Made by a program: the position numbers and the translations under genes. DNA of 23,408 nt, taken from assembly GCA_041635265.1 (NCBI GenBank), contig JBFJJV010000033.1, forward strand, positions 1 to 23,408, read 5' to 3'. This document shows positions 1 to 7,079 of the stretch, one piece after another. Origin of the DNA: Panacagrimonas sp041635265. GTDB taxonomy: Bacteria; Pseudomonadota; Gammaproteobacteria; Nevskiales; Nevskiaceae. Position 1 is the first letter of the stretch, and every line of letters begins with the position of its first letter. The notes under the pieces were generated by a model that saw only the letters and a program-made list of their open reading frames with translations, made no database searches and was not told the origin of the DNA.

Positions 1-237
1 CAATAGCGATCGACACTCAGGCCCGGCCAGCCTGCTGCAGTCATCTGAGTTCGAAGTCTTCTTGCATGCGGCCTCGGCTGATGCTGGCAACAAGGAAGCA
101 CGCTCATAGCGCCGGATATGATGGATCGCTCAGGGGCCGGACATTTGCAGGTCCGACTGCTTTGGCTAGCCGCTGATAGCGCGATGAATTGAGGCGCCCC
201 ACAAACCTCACCGCACCTTCGCTTTTTTCTGACACCA

Positions 238-1008
238 CTAGTTATCGGGCTTTTCGTCGGGCATTTTCCCATCTGCCTCATGCCTTCTTGCCAGTTCGAA
301 ATACTGATGAACGTAGGCATTCAAATGACGCTCATGCAGGATCGAGAATAGAGAGTTGATCGAAGGAATCACCACATCGAGCAATTTACGCGCTTCGTCG
401 GTGGACATACGATTGATACGGCGACGAAAAATCTCCATCTCACTGTCAACTGCGGATTCCACCAAGTCGATGATGAAGCTCAAATCCTTCGGACTGAATC
501 CTCGTTCCTCCGAAAGCCCAGCATCTTTCATCTGCAACCAGATTCTCGCAACCTCCACATCGGAAAAGGTGGCGACACCTGATTCAGAAAACCCCAAATT
601 ACGCAGTTCTTTTTGATCGCGGCGCGATAGCCCCATTTCTGCCGCCAAAGCACCGGCATTGTCACTGACAACCAGATCACGGTGCTCAGTCGCCAGTAGA
701 CGACGGAGCTCAGCCAACACTTCCGTCTGCTCAATGGAAAACTCAAACTCTTCGGATGAGCCTTGCATGATGCTCTTGATTGCCTTGAGCGGCAGAAAAC
801 GCTCGTTCTGCAGCTTCCGGATCATGGAAAGCAGTTCAAGATGGTGATCGCTATACCAGCCCATATTGGGTGATGTCTTTACCGGGGGCGGCAATAAACC
901 TTGAAGAATATAGAAGCGAATCGTTTCTCGGCTAAAGCCGGACGCTTGCGCCAAATCGCTGATCTTATAGGGCGCATCGACAGGCGCTTCAGCCTTTTTT
1001 CTGGCCAT
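238..1008 (-). CDS. MerR-family transcriptional regulator with a second HTH-like segment
   Basis: Predicted cytoplasmic DNA-binding regulator of 256 aa. Residues 14-81 form a typical MerR winged helix-turn-helix (YKISDLAQASGFSRETIRFY, then a wing ending GWYSDHHLELL and a helix with FLPLKAIKSI). MerR proteins are usually 120-160 aa; this one continues with residues 119-166, which again look MerR-like (LAAEMGLSRRDQKELRNLGF, then FSDVEVARIWLQMKDAGL), and a helical tail to a charged C-terminus. There is no Cys after the chosen start, so a thiol metal-sensing type (CueR, MerR, ZntR) is unlikely. The start at 1008 was chosen because it gives the conserved N-terminus and has GGGATTAG just upstream; an in-frame start at 1047 is possible. 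It is divergent from the PQQ dehydrogenase and is the obvious candidate regulator of it (inference). The ligand is unknown. Confidence 0.85.
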   Translation of the reverse strand: MARKKAEAPVDAPYKISDLAQASGFSRETIRFYILQGLLPPPVKTSPNMGWYSDHHLELLSMIRKLQNERFLPLKAIKSIMQGSSEEFEFSIEQTEVLAELRRLLATEHRDLVVSDNAGALAAEMGLSRRDQKELRNLGFSESGVATFSDVEVARIWLQMKDAGLSEERGFSPKDLSFIIDLVESAVDSEMEIFRRRINRMSTDEARKLLDVVIPSINSLFSILHERHLNAYVHQYFELARRHEADGKMPDEKPDN

Positions 1009-1060
1009 TTCTAATCCCTGAATCCTGCAAAGCCACCACCGGTGCACATTCTAACCCTGC

Positions 1061-1076
1061 GCCAATATATTTTGGC
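1061..1076. promoter_or_regulatory. Dyad GCCAA-N6-TTGGC upstream of the MerR gene
   Basis: Two perfect 5-bp arms, GCCAA and TTGGC, flank the A/T-rich core TATATT about 55 bp upstream of the MerR start. Read on the minus strand the core could serve as a -10 box (TATATT or AATATA), so this may be an autoregulatory operator. No convincing -35 box was seen. The arms are short and chance occurrence is possible. Confidence 0.3.
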
Positions 1077-1420
1077 TGCAGAGGCGAATAGAATCTGTGT
1101 AATACCGCAGGCAATTTACCCGCTTGAAGGCGCAGGGCCGATAGAGGCTCCTTCCCAAAAGCCGGCCCGACGCTCGGGAACAACCAAATTGGCCTGAAAC
1201 AACTCTTCTCAGGAGCCGTGTCCCGGCCGGTGCATCAGAAAAGCATGATTGCAATCGTTGCACATCCGCGGATCAGGTCCGCGCCCTACCCCAGGCGCGT
1301 ATTCATGAGGAGTGATGAGGCCTTAATCCTTACAACAGTCGATGGGCCTGGCGCCACAAACGCTGCGGGCATTCAATCTCATCATGTCCAAGCTGCCCAA
1401 GCCAGACGCCCAACTGTTTA

Positions 1421-1438
1421 TCTTGCGCGGGCGCAAGA
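1421..1438. promoter_or_regulatory. Strong dyad TCTTGCGC-GG-GCGCAAGA, candidate operator
   Basis: Perfect 8-bp inverted repeat with a 2-bp spacer, so closely spaced that a protein-binding dyad is more natural than an RNA hairpin. It lies about 46 bp centre to centre upstream of the dyad at 1467-1483 and about 45 bp upstream of the TATAAT box at 1483, a usual position for an activator. Assignment to the MerR protein or any other regulator is inference. Confidence 0.45.
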
Positions 1439-1466
1439 ATGGGATGAATCCTGCCGCTGCACTGAA

Positions 1467-1488
1467 ACAGGGACAGTCCCTGTATAAT
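1467..1488 (+). promoter_or_regulatory. Dyad ACAGGGAC-A-GTCCCTGT abutting a TATAAT -10 box
   Basis: A perfect 8-bp inverted repeat with one central base (1467-1483) runs directly into a consensus TATAAT (1483-1488) on the plus strand. MerR-type activators bind a dyad between -35 and -10, which this layout recalls, but the -35 region (around 1457-1465) matches the consensus poorly. An alternative reading is an intrinsic terminator: a 6-bp stem with a 5-base loop followed, after a short gap, by CTTTTTT at 1489-1495. A third is a copy of a dispersed repeat containing GGGACAGTCCC, a motif that recurs in many genomes. If it is the promoter, the PQQ dehydrogenase mRNA has a leader of about 175 bases. 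Confidence 0.45.
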
Positions 1489-1671
1489 CTTTTTTGCATG
1501 CGCTACGCGACCGATCTCGATTTTGAATCTATGCTTTTCACGATGTGCTTCCTCAGGTGCATCGAGTTTCTTGATTCCCACGCGACCGTTCTTGGGATCC
1601 CCACCGCAGTTTGAGTTCGTCGGCATCGCCGTACCATCAATTCGATTTCCTATTTTTGGAGAGCTATCTTC

Positions 1672-3897
1672 GTGCCCATTAAGTCAAGAAAAGCGCATTG
1701 CCACATATTCCTGAGCTTCCTGCTTTCGATGGCAGTGAGCCAGTCCGCCTATGCTGGAGGCACTGCCATCGACGCAGAGAGGCTCGCCGCGGCAAGTTCA
1801 GAAGTCGACAACTGGATTCAGCACGGACGAACACAAGACGAACAGCGCTACAGCCCTCTCGCCCAGATCGACACAGACAATGTAAAGAATCTCGGCCTCG
1901 CGTGGTATCTGGATTTGGGAAGCAAACGTGGCCTGGAGGCGACGCCCCTAGTTGTAGACGGCGTGCTTTACTTCACAGGTGAATGGGGTGCCACTTATGC
2001 GGTCGACGCACGCAGCGGCAAAATTCTGTGGGAAAACGATCTGAAGGTAGACCGCGATCGAGCGCAATATGGTTGCTGCGACATCGTCAATCGCGGCCCG
2101 GCGATGTGGAACGGAAAGTTATACGTCGGCACTTTCGACGGTCGCTTGGTCGCACTCGACGCTGCGAGCGGTGCTGTAGTCTGGGACACGCTGACAGTTG
2201 ATCTCGCCAAGCCCTATACCATCACCGGTGCGCCGCGCGTCGTGAACGGCAAAGTGTTGATCGGCAATGGCGGCGCTGAACTTGGCGTGCGTGGCTATGT
2301 AAGTGCGTATGACGCCGAGACTGGCGATCTGGCCTGGCGTTTTTATACGGTCCCCGGTGATCCCTCCCTACCCTTTGAGCGCCCCATACTCGAGAAAGCG
2401 GCGGCAACCTGGGATCCGAGTGGAAAATACTGGGAAGTCGGTGGCGGCGGAACCGTCTGGGACTCCATGGCCTATGACCCGGAGCTGGATCTGCTCTATA
2501 TCGGCGTCGGAAATGGGGCACCCTGGAACAAAGAAATCCGAAGCCCTGCGGGTGGTGACAACCTCTTTCTTTCTTCCATTGTCGCCTTGAAACCTGACAC
2601 CGGAGAGTATGTTTGGCATTACCAGACCACACCGGGCGATGGATGGGACTACACCGCTACGCAACACATGGTATTGGCGGACCTGGAAATCGGCGGCAAG
2701 CAGCGCAAAGTCATCATGCAGGCTCCCAAGAACGGCTTTTTCTATGTCCTAGATCGAGCCACAGGCGCACTGATATCCGCAGAAAATTATGTCCACGTGT
2801 CTTGGGCCGAAAAAATTGACCTGCAGACTGGGCGCCCCGTCGAAACTGATAATAGTTACAAGACCAGTCCCGTCTACCAATTCCCCTCCCCCATGGGCGG
2901 GCATAACTGGCAGCCCATGTGCTTTCATCCAGGTACCGGCTACGTCTATATTCCAGCGCGCGAGCTGGCAATGATCTACCGTCAGGACGATACCTTCGAA
3001 TACAACCCGAAGTTCTGGAACGTAGGAATGGACGTAATGAAGGATCTCACCATTCCTGCATGGCTAGACCGCGAAATCGTAAAGAAAGTCGGTGCTGCGA
3101 CCGCGCAGGGATTTCTGCTGGCCTGGGACCCGATAAAACAGAAAGAGGTTTGGCGACACAATAGCGAGACCCCCTGGAACAGCGGTGCGTTGTGCACCGG
3201 CGAGAACCTCGTATTTGAGGGCACAGGACGCGGCTACTTCGATGCCTACGATGCCAGCAGTGGCAAATTACTTTGGCATTACGACGTGCAGCAAGGCGTG
3301 ATTGGCTCCCCGATTAGCTATACCGTTGATGGCGAGCAATATGTAAGTGTTCTGGTTGGATGGGGCGGCGCTTTTGGTATGTCGTTCGGCTTTTCCAGCA
3401 ACACCCGAGAAGCCCCCTCCACACAGGGCCGCCTGATGACCTTCAAACTCGGGGGCAACGCTCAACTCCCCGCAGTCGAACGGCCGCGACGCCTGCCGGA
3501 GCCCCCCGTCGACACGGCGAGTTCGGACCAGATAGATACCGGCAACAAGCTCTATCACAAATACTGCGTGTACTGTCATGGCCCGGGCGGAATCAGTCAT
3601 CCGAATGTGGCAGATCTGCGCTATATGAGCGCAGAAACCCACAAGATTTTTGATGGGATTGTGCTTGGCGGCGCACAGCGGGAGCGCGGCATGCCTGGAT
3701 TTTCTGACACGCTGTCTGCCGAAGAGTCGCAGGCAATTCATGCCTACCTGACGCGAGTCGGGCACTACACGCTGAAAGCAGAGCGGAGCAAGGGCTCGGC
3801 CTGGACGAGCGTTAAACACTGGATTTATGACGGTGTGGCCCAGCTTGCAAATTGGGGCGTACGTTTTATTGCTTGGATCAAAAACGCGGCGGATTAA
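1672..3897 (+). CDS. Secreted PQQ-dependent alcohol dehydrogenase with C-terminal cytochrome c (quinohaemoprotein)
   Basis: Periplasmic oxidation of alcohols to aldehydes, with electrons passed from PQQ to a fused haem c. The 741-aa product has a signal peptide (1-28, ending SQSAYA), an eight-bladed PQQ propeller with repeated tryptophan-docking motifs (about 40-600), the adjacent Cys pair C135-C136 seen in PQQ dehydrogenases, the likely Ca ligands E203 and N281, the catalytic Asp D326 in GWDYTATQ, and a cytochrome c domain with CVYCH at 632-636 and a probable axial Met M674. Residue 328, two after the catalytic Asp, is Thr and not Asp, so the enzyme looks Ca-dependent rather than lanthanide-dependent. 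Residues 711-741 are an aromatic, amphipathic tail beyond the cytochrome domain that might bind membrane or a partner. The GTG start is supported by GGAGAG 8 bases upstream. It converges with the monooxygenase operon and is the natural next enzyme for its alcohol product. Substrate chain length cannot be read from sequence. Confidence 0.93.
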   Translation: MPIKSRKAHCHIFLSFLLSMAVSQSAYAGGTAIDAERLAAASSEVDNWIQHGRTQDEQRYSPLAQIDTDNVKNLGLAWYLDLGSKRGLEATPLVVDGVLYFTGEWGATYAVDARSGKILWENDLKVDRDRAQYGCCDIVNRGPAMWNGKLYVGTFDGRLVALDAASGAVVWDTLTVDLAKPYTITGAPRVVNGKVLIGNGGAELGVRGYVSAYDAETGDLAWRFYTVPGDPSLPFERPILEKAAATWDPSGKYWEVGGGGTVWDSMAYDPELDLLYIGVGNGAPWNKEIRSPAGGDNLFLSSIVALKPDTGEYVWHYQTTPGDGWDYTATQHMVLADLEIGGKQRKVIMQAPKNGFFYVLDRATGALISAENYVHVSWAEKIDLQTGRPVETDNSYKTSPVYQFPSPMGGHNWQPMCFHPGTGYVYIPARELAMIYRQDDTFEYNPKFWNVGMDVMKDLTIPAWLDREIVKKVGAATAQGFLLAWDPIKQKEVWRHNSETPWNSGALCTGENLVFEGTGRGYFDAYDASSGKLLWHYDVQQGVIGSPISYTVDGEQYVSVLVGWGGAFGMSFGFSSNTREAPSTQGRLMTFKLGGNAQLPAVERPRRLPEPPVDTASSDQIDTGNKLYHKYCVYCHGPGGISHPNVADLRYMSAETHKIFDGIVLGGAQRERGMPGFSDTLSAEESQAIHAYLTRVGHYTLKAERSKGSAWTSVKHWIYDGVAQLANWGVRFIAWIKNAAD

Positions 3898-3899
3898 GT

Positions 3900-3929
3900 T
3901 CGATTTGAGACGTCTCGATTTGAGGCGTC
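3900..3929. repeat. 15-bp tandem direct repeat, two copies
   Basis: TCGATTTGAGACGTC (3900-3914) is followed at once by TCGATTTGAGGCGTC (3915-3929), 14 of 15 identical. The junction also forms the perfect palindrome GAGACGTCTC (3907-3916). It sits just after the PQQ dehydrogenase stop codon. Function unknown. Confidence 0.8.
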
Positions 3930-4113
3930 GCTCAATTTAGGTGCAGGTCGAGATAGTTACAGAACGATGTGGTGCATTCGAGCGCTGCTTGTTCTAGACA
4001 CTGTCAATAGTCCAGCTTGACACTCAACGTTGGACTGGATCAATGATCATCGAGATTAACGACACCGACCTGCCGCTAATTTTTTCAAGTAATAGGACGC
4101 ACACCTAGAATCA

Positions 4114-4142
4114 AGCGGCCAAGCTCATTTAACTTGTCCGCT
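4114..4142. terminator. Hairpin between converging genes, weak terminator candidate
   Basis: AGCGG-c-CAAG pairs with CTTG-t-CCGCT around a 9-base loop, giving a nine-pair stem with one internal mismatch about 50 bp downstream of the last gene of the minus-strand operon. Neither side carries a run of T directly after the stem, so it is at best an imperfect bidirectional terminator or a 3'-end stabiliser. Confidence 0.3.
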
Positions 4143-4192
4143 CGACTCCCTGGCGACGGATATTTGGGGTTCTCGCCCTATAATGATCCGCG

Positions 4193-4699
4193 TTATTCTT
4201 TCGAAGATGCCGAATCATCAACGACCGTAATGTCTACTGACTGAATGCTCGATTCAATGGTCTGATGCATACCGTCTGACCAGTAGACTCGCAGGCTACG
4301 TTCGCCTGCCTTGACTGGCAAATCAAACAAAAATACATAGCGATTGCCGCCGAGCCGAACGAGCTGTTTTTCACCGGGCATCAGAGAAATGCCATCGGTT
4401 TCGATATGCAGATGCGTACCCACCACGGGCGCACTCATGGTCAGCCTGGCCATTTCCCCGGGAGTCTCGAATACGACTGCCAGCTGGGTTCCGACTTTGG
4501 CGCCAGACTCAGGAAATAGAATTCGTAAGGGGGGCACCTCTGTCGCGCCCTTGGCTTCCGGGCCGCCCCCCTCTTGCGACGCAGACATTTGATGATGATG
4601 CTGATGGTGTTTATGCGCGTCATCACCGCCGGCGTGTGCGATTGGCACCGTGCAGAAAACAATCGTCACGGCTGCAATGATTGCGGGTATTGTATTCAT
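4193..4699 (-). CDS. Periplasmic His-rich, putative copper-binding protein
   Basis: Family not recognised with certainty. The 168-aa product starts with a signal peptide (1-23, ending PIAHA), followed by a His/Met cluster (HKHHQHHHQM, residues 29-38) that is a strong metal-binding motif, then a Gly-rich linker and a beta-rich domain (about 57-160) with GTHLHIETDG at 95-103 and YWSDGMHQT at 139-147. The domain resembles Ig-like domains such as DUF4399 or DUF6130, but this is from memory and unverified. It is the last gene of the monooxygenase operon, 19 bp after copD, so copper storage or delivery in the periplasm is the likely role (inference). The start at 4699 gives the signal peptide and has GGAG 6 bases upstream; a longer frame to 4765 would put a charged extension before it. 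Confidence 0.75.
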   Translation of the reverse strand: MNTIPAIIAAVTIVFCTVPIAHAGGDDAHKHHQHHHQMSASQEGGGPEAKGATEVPPLRILFPESGAKVGTQLAVVFETPGEMARLTMSAPVVGTHLHIETDGISLMPGEKQLVRLGGNRYVFLFDLPVKAGERSLRVYWSDGMHQTIESSIQSVDITVVDDSASSKE

Positions 4700-4718
4700 A
4701 TATCGCTCCAAATCAGGT

Positions 4719-6686
4719 TTAATGAATGTGATCGTCAGGCGGCGGACGAAGTCGCGGCTCATCATTTAGCAACTGCAATTCAGGGTATAGATTCTCGACA
4801 ACGCTCCAGCCCACATCATCGTCCTGAGCGATCCAGCGTGCTCGCAGATAGCCAAAACGGTCAATGAGAAATTCAGCATGCGTCCAGTTCATATCTAGTC
4901 GGTCGGGTGATCCACGGTCTCCGATCGTGCGGGTCAATAACTCGTAGGCGGCCCAGATGTCAGCAGCCCCGGATTTCAGCACCGGAAATGGCAAATCTGC
5001 GGGAAGCAGACTATCGCCGAGCGGCACTGCCAGAATCTGCGTGCGCTTCGACTGAATCTCCGGATAGGCACTCGCAAGTCGCTGCGCGCGATCTGCTGCC
5101 TCCTTCCCACCGAGAAATACCAACAGAACATTGTGACTGTCGCGATAGGCTTTTAGTTCCGAAGGTCCCTTATCACCCTCGATATAAAAATTGATCGCGC
5201 CCAACCAGGCTTGATTTGGAACCACTGAGGCACGCAGAACGCGACTCTCGAAGCCCTGGGAGAAGGCCCGCAGAAAATTGATTAAATCCCAGCGGTCATC
5301 TTCTGACAGCACCGAAGCCAGCCCCGGCATACCGCTCTCAGGTATTCCCTGGCTCAGCCACCAGTGCATGTCGCCAGCCGTATGCAATGCAGTATGTGGC
5401 TCCGAGAGGTTTGCAGGTGGCACGGGCAGGTTTTTCGCGAGGACTCCGTCACCGAGACCACCGCTGCCGTGACAGCTAACGCAGTGCTCATTGAATAACT
5501 CCCGCCCACTCGAGACGGACAATGTCAGATACGGTACTTGCGAGCGGCGAAACGTATCGGGATAGGCAGGGACGGCAAGCGCCCAAGCCAGTACAGTCAG
5601 CGCCATTCCAGCCAGCAGCGCGGCCAAATAAACTGCGTGGGTGCGCCGCAATCCCGCCGCGATGCCTACCGCCGCTGTCAGAGCTGCTATTGAACCCAGA
5701 ATCCATGGGCGGAGCGCAGAATCAGACCAAGTTGCCTCAATTGACCAGCGAAACGGCAGCCACCAATAAGGGGTGCTCTCATGCAGTGCCGGGGTGGTCT
5801 GTGCGAGCCAAGCCGCACACATCACTACGGCAAGCGCCGCGGCCAACTCCACTCCGACATGCTGAACAGCAGCGTCGGCCCTAGAGGTTCGAACGGAGTC
5901 CCGATTAGATGACGCAAGCTCAGGAAGAAAACGCGTTCGCAACTTGTTCGCGAAAAACAACGCGAGCGCCAGCAGGCTTACTTTCGCCAGAAGCAAGCCG
6001 CCGTAAGCCGTACCCAAGAGATCTCCTTCATTCTCAAGGTAGAAATCGGCGAGCCAAAGGCCGCTGCTCACAATAACCGTCATCATTACCACAGACAGCC
6101 GCGAAAAACGCTGCAGTGCAAGCGTCAGGACTGGCCCTGACAACGCGCTCGCGTCCTTACGGGCATAGGACCTGACGCTCAACAACCACGATGGCAGGGC
6201 GCCCAGCCAAATAGACATCGCCAGAATATGAAGAATATTGGGCACCATGACCATCCAGAGGGTCTCCGCTGCAGCTGCGTGACCGCCCCAGGGAATCAGG
6301 GCAAGGTATGCGGCGGACAGAACGGCACAGGCCCATCTAGCCTGCACAGTCCAGCGGGTGAGGGCGAGGCAGGACCCGAGCAACAAAAGTGCAGCGGGAT
6401 ATACCCGAATCAGCCACACCTGGCCTATATGGGTTCCTTTAATCAGGTCATGCCAGTTGGTCTGGCCAGACCCAAATTGGGCCAGCGTGAGCGCCTGTAT
6501 CCACATGAGGCCGGAGTGACCCACTAACACCACAAGGGATGCCACGAGCAGGGTCCAAGCGCTTGGCAGTTCGCCGCGATTTGGATAAGTCCGAACGCAC
6601 CAGAGCTGAAACACGCAGGAACCAATGATCCACGAGGCCCCTGCTACCGACAGAAAACGCGAAGCGGCTGAGAGAAACTCTAGCAC
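4719..6686 (-). CDS. copD: CopD-like copper membrane protein fused to cytochrome c and a thioredoxin-fold domain
   Basis: Inner-membrane protein of 655 aa, roughly twice the length of an ordinary CopD. Residues 1-295 are a CopD-type multi-helix membrane domain with many His, Trp and Met residues in and next to the helices. Further membrane segments follow at about 328-372. Residues 392-478 are a cytochrome c domain with CVSCH at 402-406 and a probable axial Met M453. Residues about 490-640 look like a redoxin or thioredoxin fold (NVLLVFLGG at 519-527, FLIDRFGYLRARW at 606-618) but the domain has no Cys, so thiol chemistry is not expected. The tail ends PPPDDHIH. It follows copC by 9 bp and copC-copD pairs are common beside CuMMO genes, where copper import is the accepted guess. 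The cytochrome suggests an added electron-transfer role, perhaps to the monooxygenase (inference). Confidence 0.88.
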   Translation of the reverse strand: MLEFLSAASRFLSVAGASWIIGSCVFQLWCVRTYPNRGELPSAWTLLVASLVVLVGHSGLMWIQALTLAQFGSGQTNWHDLIKGTHIGQVWLIRVYPAALLLLGSCLALTRWTVQARWACAVLSAAYLALIPWGGHAAAAETLWMVMVPNILHILAMSIWLGALPSWLLSVRSYARKDASALSGPVLTLALQRFSRLSVVMMTVIVSSGLWLADFYLENEGDLLGTAYGGLLLAKVSLLALALFFANKLRTRFLPELASSNRDSVRTSRADAAVQHVGVELAAALAVVMCAAWLAQTTPALHESTPYWWLPFRWSIEATWSDSALRPWILGSIAALTAAVGIAAGLRRTHAVYLAALLAGMALTVLAWALAVPAYPDTFRRSQVPYLTLSVSSGRELFNEHCVSCHGSGGLGDGVLAKNLPVPPANLSEPHTALHTAGDMHWWLSQGIPESGMPGLASVLSEDDRWDLINFLRAFSQGFESRVLRASVVPNQAWLGAINFYIEGDKGPSELKAYRDSHNVLLVFLGGKEAADRAQRLASAYPEIQSKRTQILAVPLGDSLLPADLPFPVLKSGAADIWAAYELLTRTIGDRGSPDRLDMNWTHAEFLIDRFGYLRARWIAQDDDVGWSVVENLYPELQLLNDEPRLRPPPDDHIH

Positions 6687-6695
6687 TTCGGGGAT

Positions 6696-7079
6696 TTACG
6701 GCTGGGTTAGGCTAAACGTATATCCGTAATCAACGACGTGACCGTCAACCGACAAGACCCGATACTTCACGGTGTATTTGCCGCAAGGGAGTGAATCAAG
6801 CGATGCACTCAGACAAGCAGCTTGCTTGGGATCGGCATGCAGGTTTCCAAGCGGCACCTCGTCACCGTCTTCATTGCTAAGGCTGACCTTGGAAAATTTT
6901 GCTTCCACGTTCTCGTTGAAACACAGGCGGATTTCTTTAGGAGCTTCGGTGAGTACAGCGCGCCGCCCGGGTTCAGAACTAACCAGTGCGGCGTGAGCAA
7001 AAACAACGCCGCCATGGACTAGAAGGCAGCCCCCGACCGCGAGGCTCAAGATGCTGCGCAATGCCCTGCTGAATATCAT
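6696..7079 (-). CDS. copC: CopC-family periplasmic copper-binding protein
   Basis: Small periplasmic copper carrier, 127 aa. The signal peptide (1-28) ends VVFA, leaving H29 as the mature N-terminus. HAALVSSEPG is the family signature, and SVDGHVVDYGYTF near the C-terminus supplies D112 and H114. Together H29, D112 and H114 are the classical Cu(II) site of CopC. Unusually the mature protein also has three Cys (C53, C89, C99), of which C89 and C99 could form a disulfide. The start at 7079 overlaps the stop of the upstream gene as ATGA and has CGGGAG 6 bases upstream; a longer frame to 7172 would destroy the signal peptide. The Met-rich Cu(I) site of some plasmid CopC proteins is absent. Confidence 0.92.
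   Translation of the reverse strand: MIFSRALRSILSLAVGGCLLVHGGVVFAHAALVSSEPGRRAVLTEAPKEIRLCFNENVEAKFSKVSLSNEDGDEVPLGNLHADPKQAACLSASLDSLPCGKYTVKYRVLSVDGHVVDYGYTFSLTQP

Larger units (their letters stand above)
1009..1671. other. 663-bp divergent intergenic region between MerR and PQQ dehydrogenase
   Basis: No convincing gene is present. Several overlapping open frames of 60-98 codons occur on both strands, but they overlap each other, lack ribosome binding sites and have no recognisable protein features. The region holds three dyads (1061-1076, 1421-1438, 1467-1483) and a TATAAT box, so it is best read as a long regulatory region. It could also hold the decayed remains of a gene. Confidence 0.6.
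3898..4192. other. 295-bp convergent intergenic region
   Basis: Lies between the 3' ends of the PQQ dehydrogenase and the monooxygenase operon. No gene is visible. It holds a 15-bp tandem repeat (3900-3929), a bipartite hairpin AGTCCA...TGGACT with inner TTGA/TCAA (4009-4036), a T tract (4079-4085) without a good preceding stem, and a hairpin at 4114-4142. No textbook intrinsic terminator is present. Confidence 0.6.

Noticed and set aside
136..157. Stem GCCGGAC/GTCCGAC as terminator of the MerR gene
   Set aside because: One pair is imperfect and no T run follows on the minus strand; it lies about 80 bp beyond the stop.
1218..1626. Overlapping open frames of 89-98 codons on both strands upstream of the PQQ dehydrogenase
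   Set aside because: They overlap one another, lack ribosome binding sites and show no family motif; the region is better explained as regulatory.
3268..3819. 183-codon minus-strand frame inside the PQQ dehydrogenase gene
   Set aside because: Shadow of the sense gene; no start signal and no recognisable protein features.
4719..6686. Reading the cytochrome and thioredoxin-fold parts as separate genes
   Set aside because: The frame is continuous with no internal stop, and no start with a ribosome binding site is obvious between the domains, so a fusion is the simpler reading.
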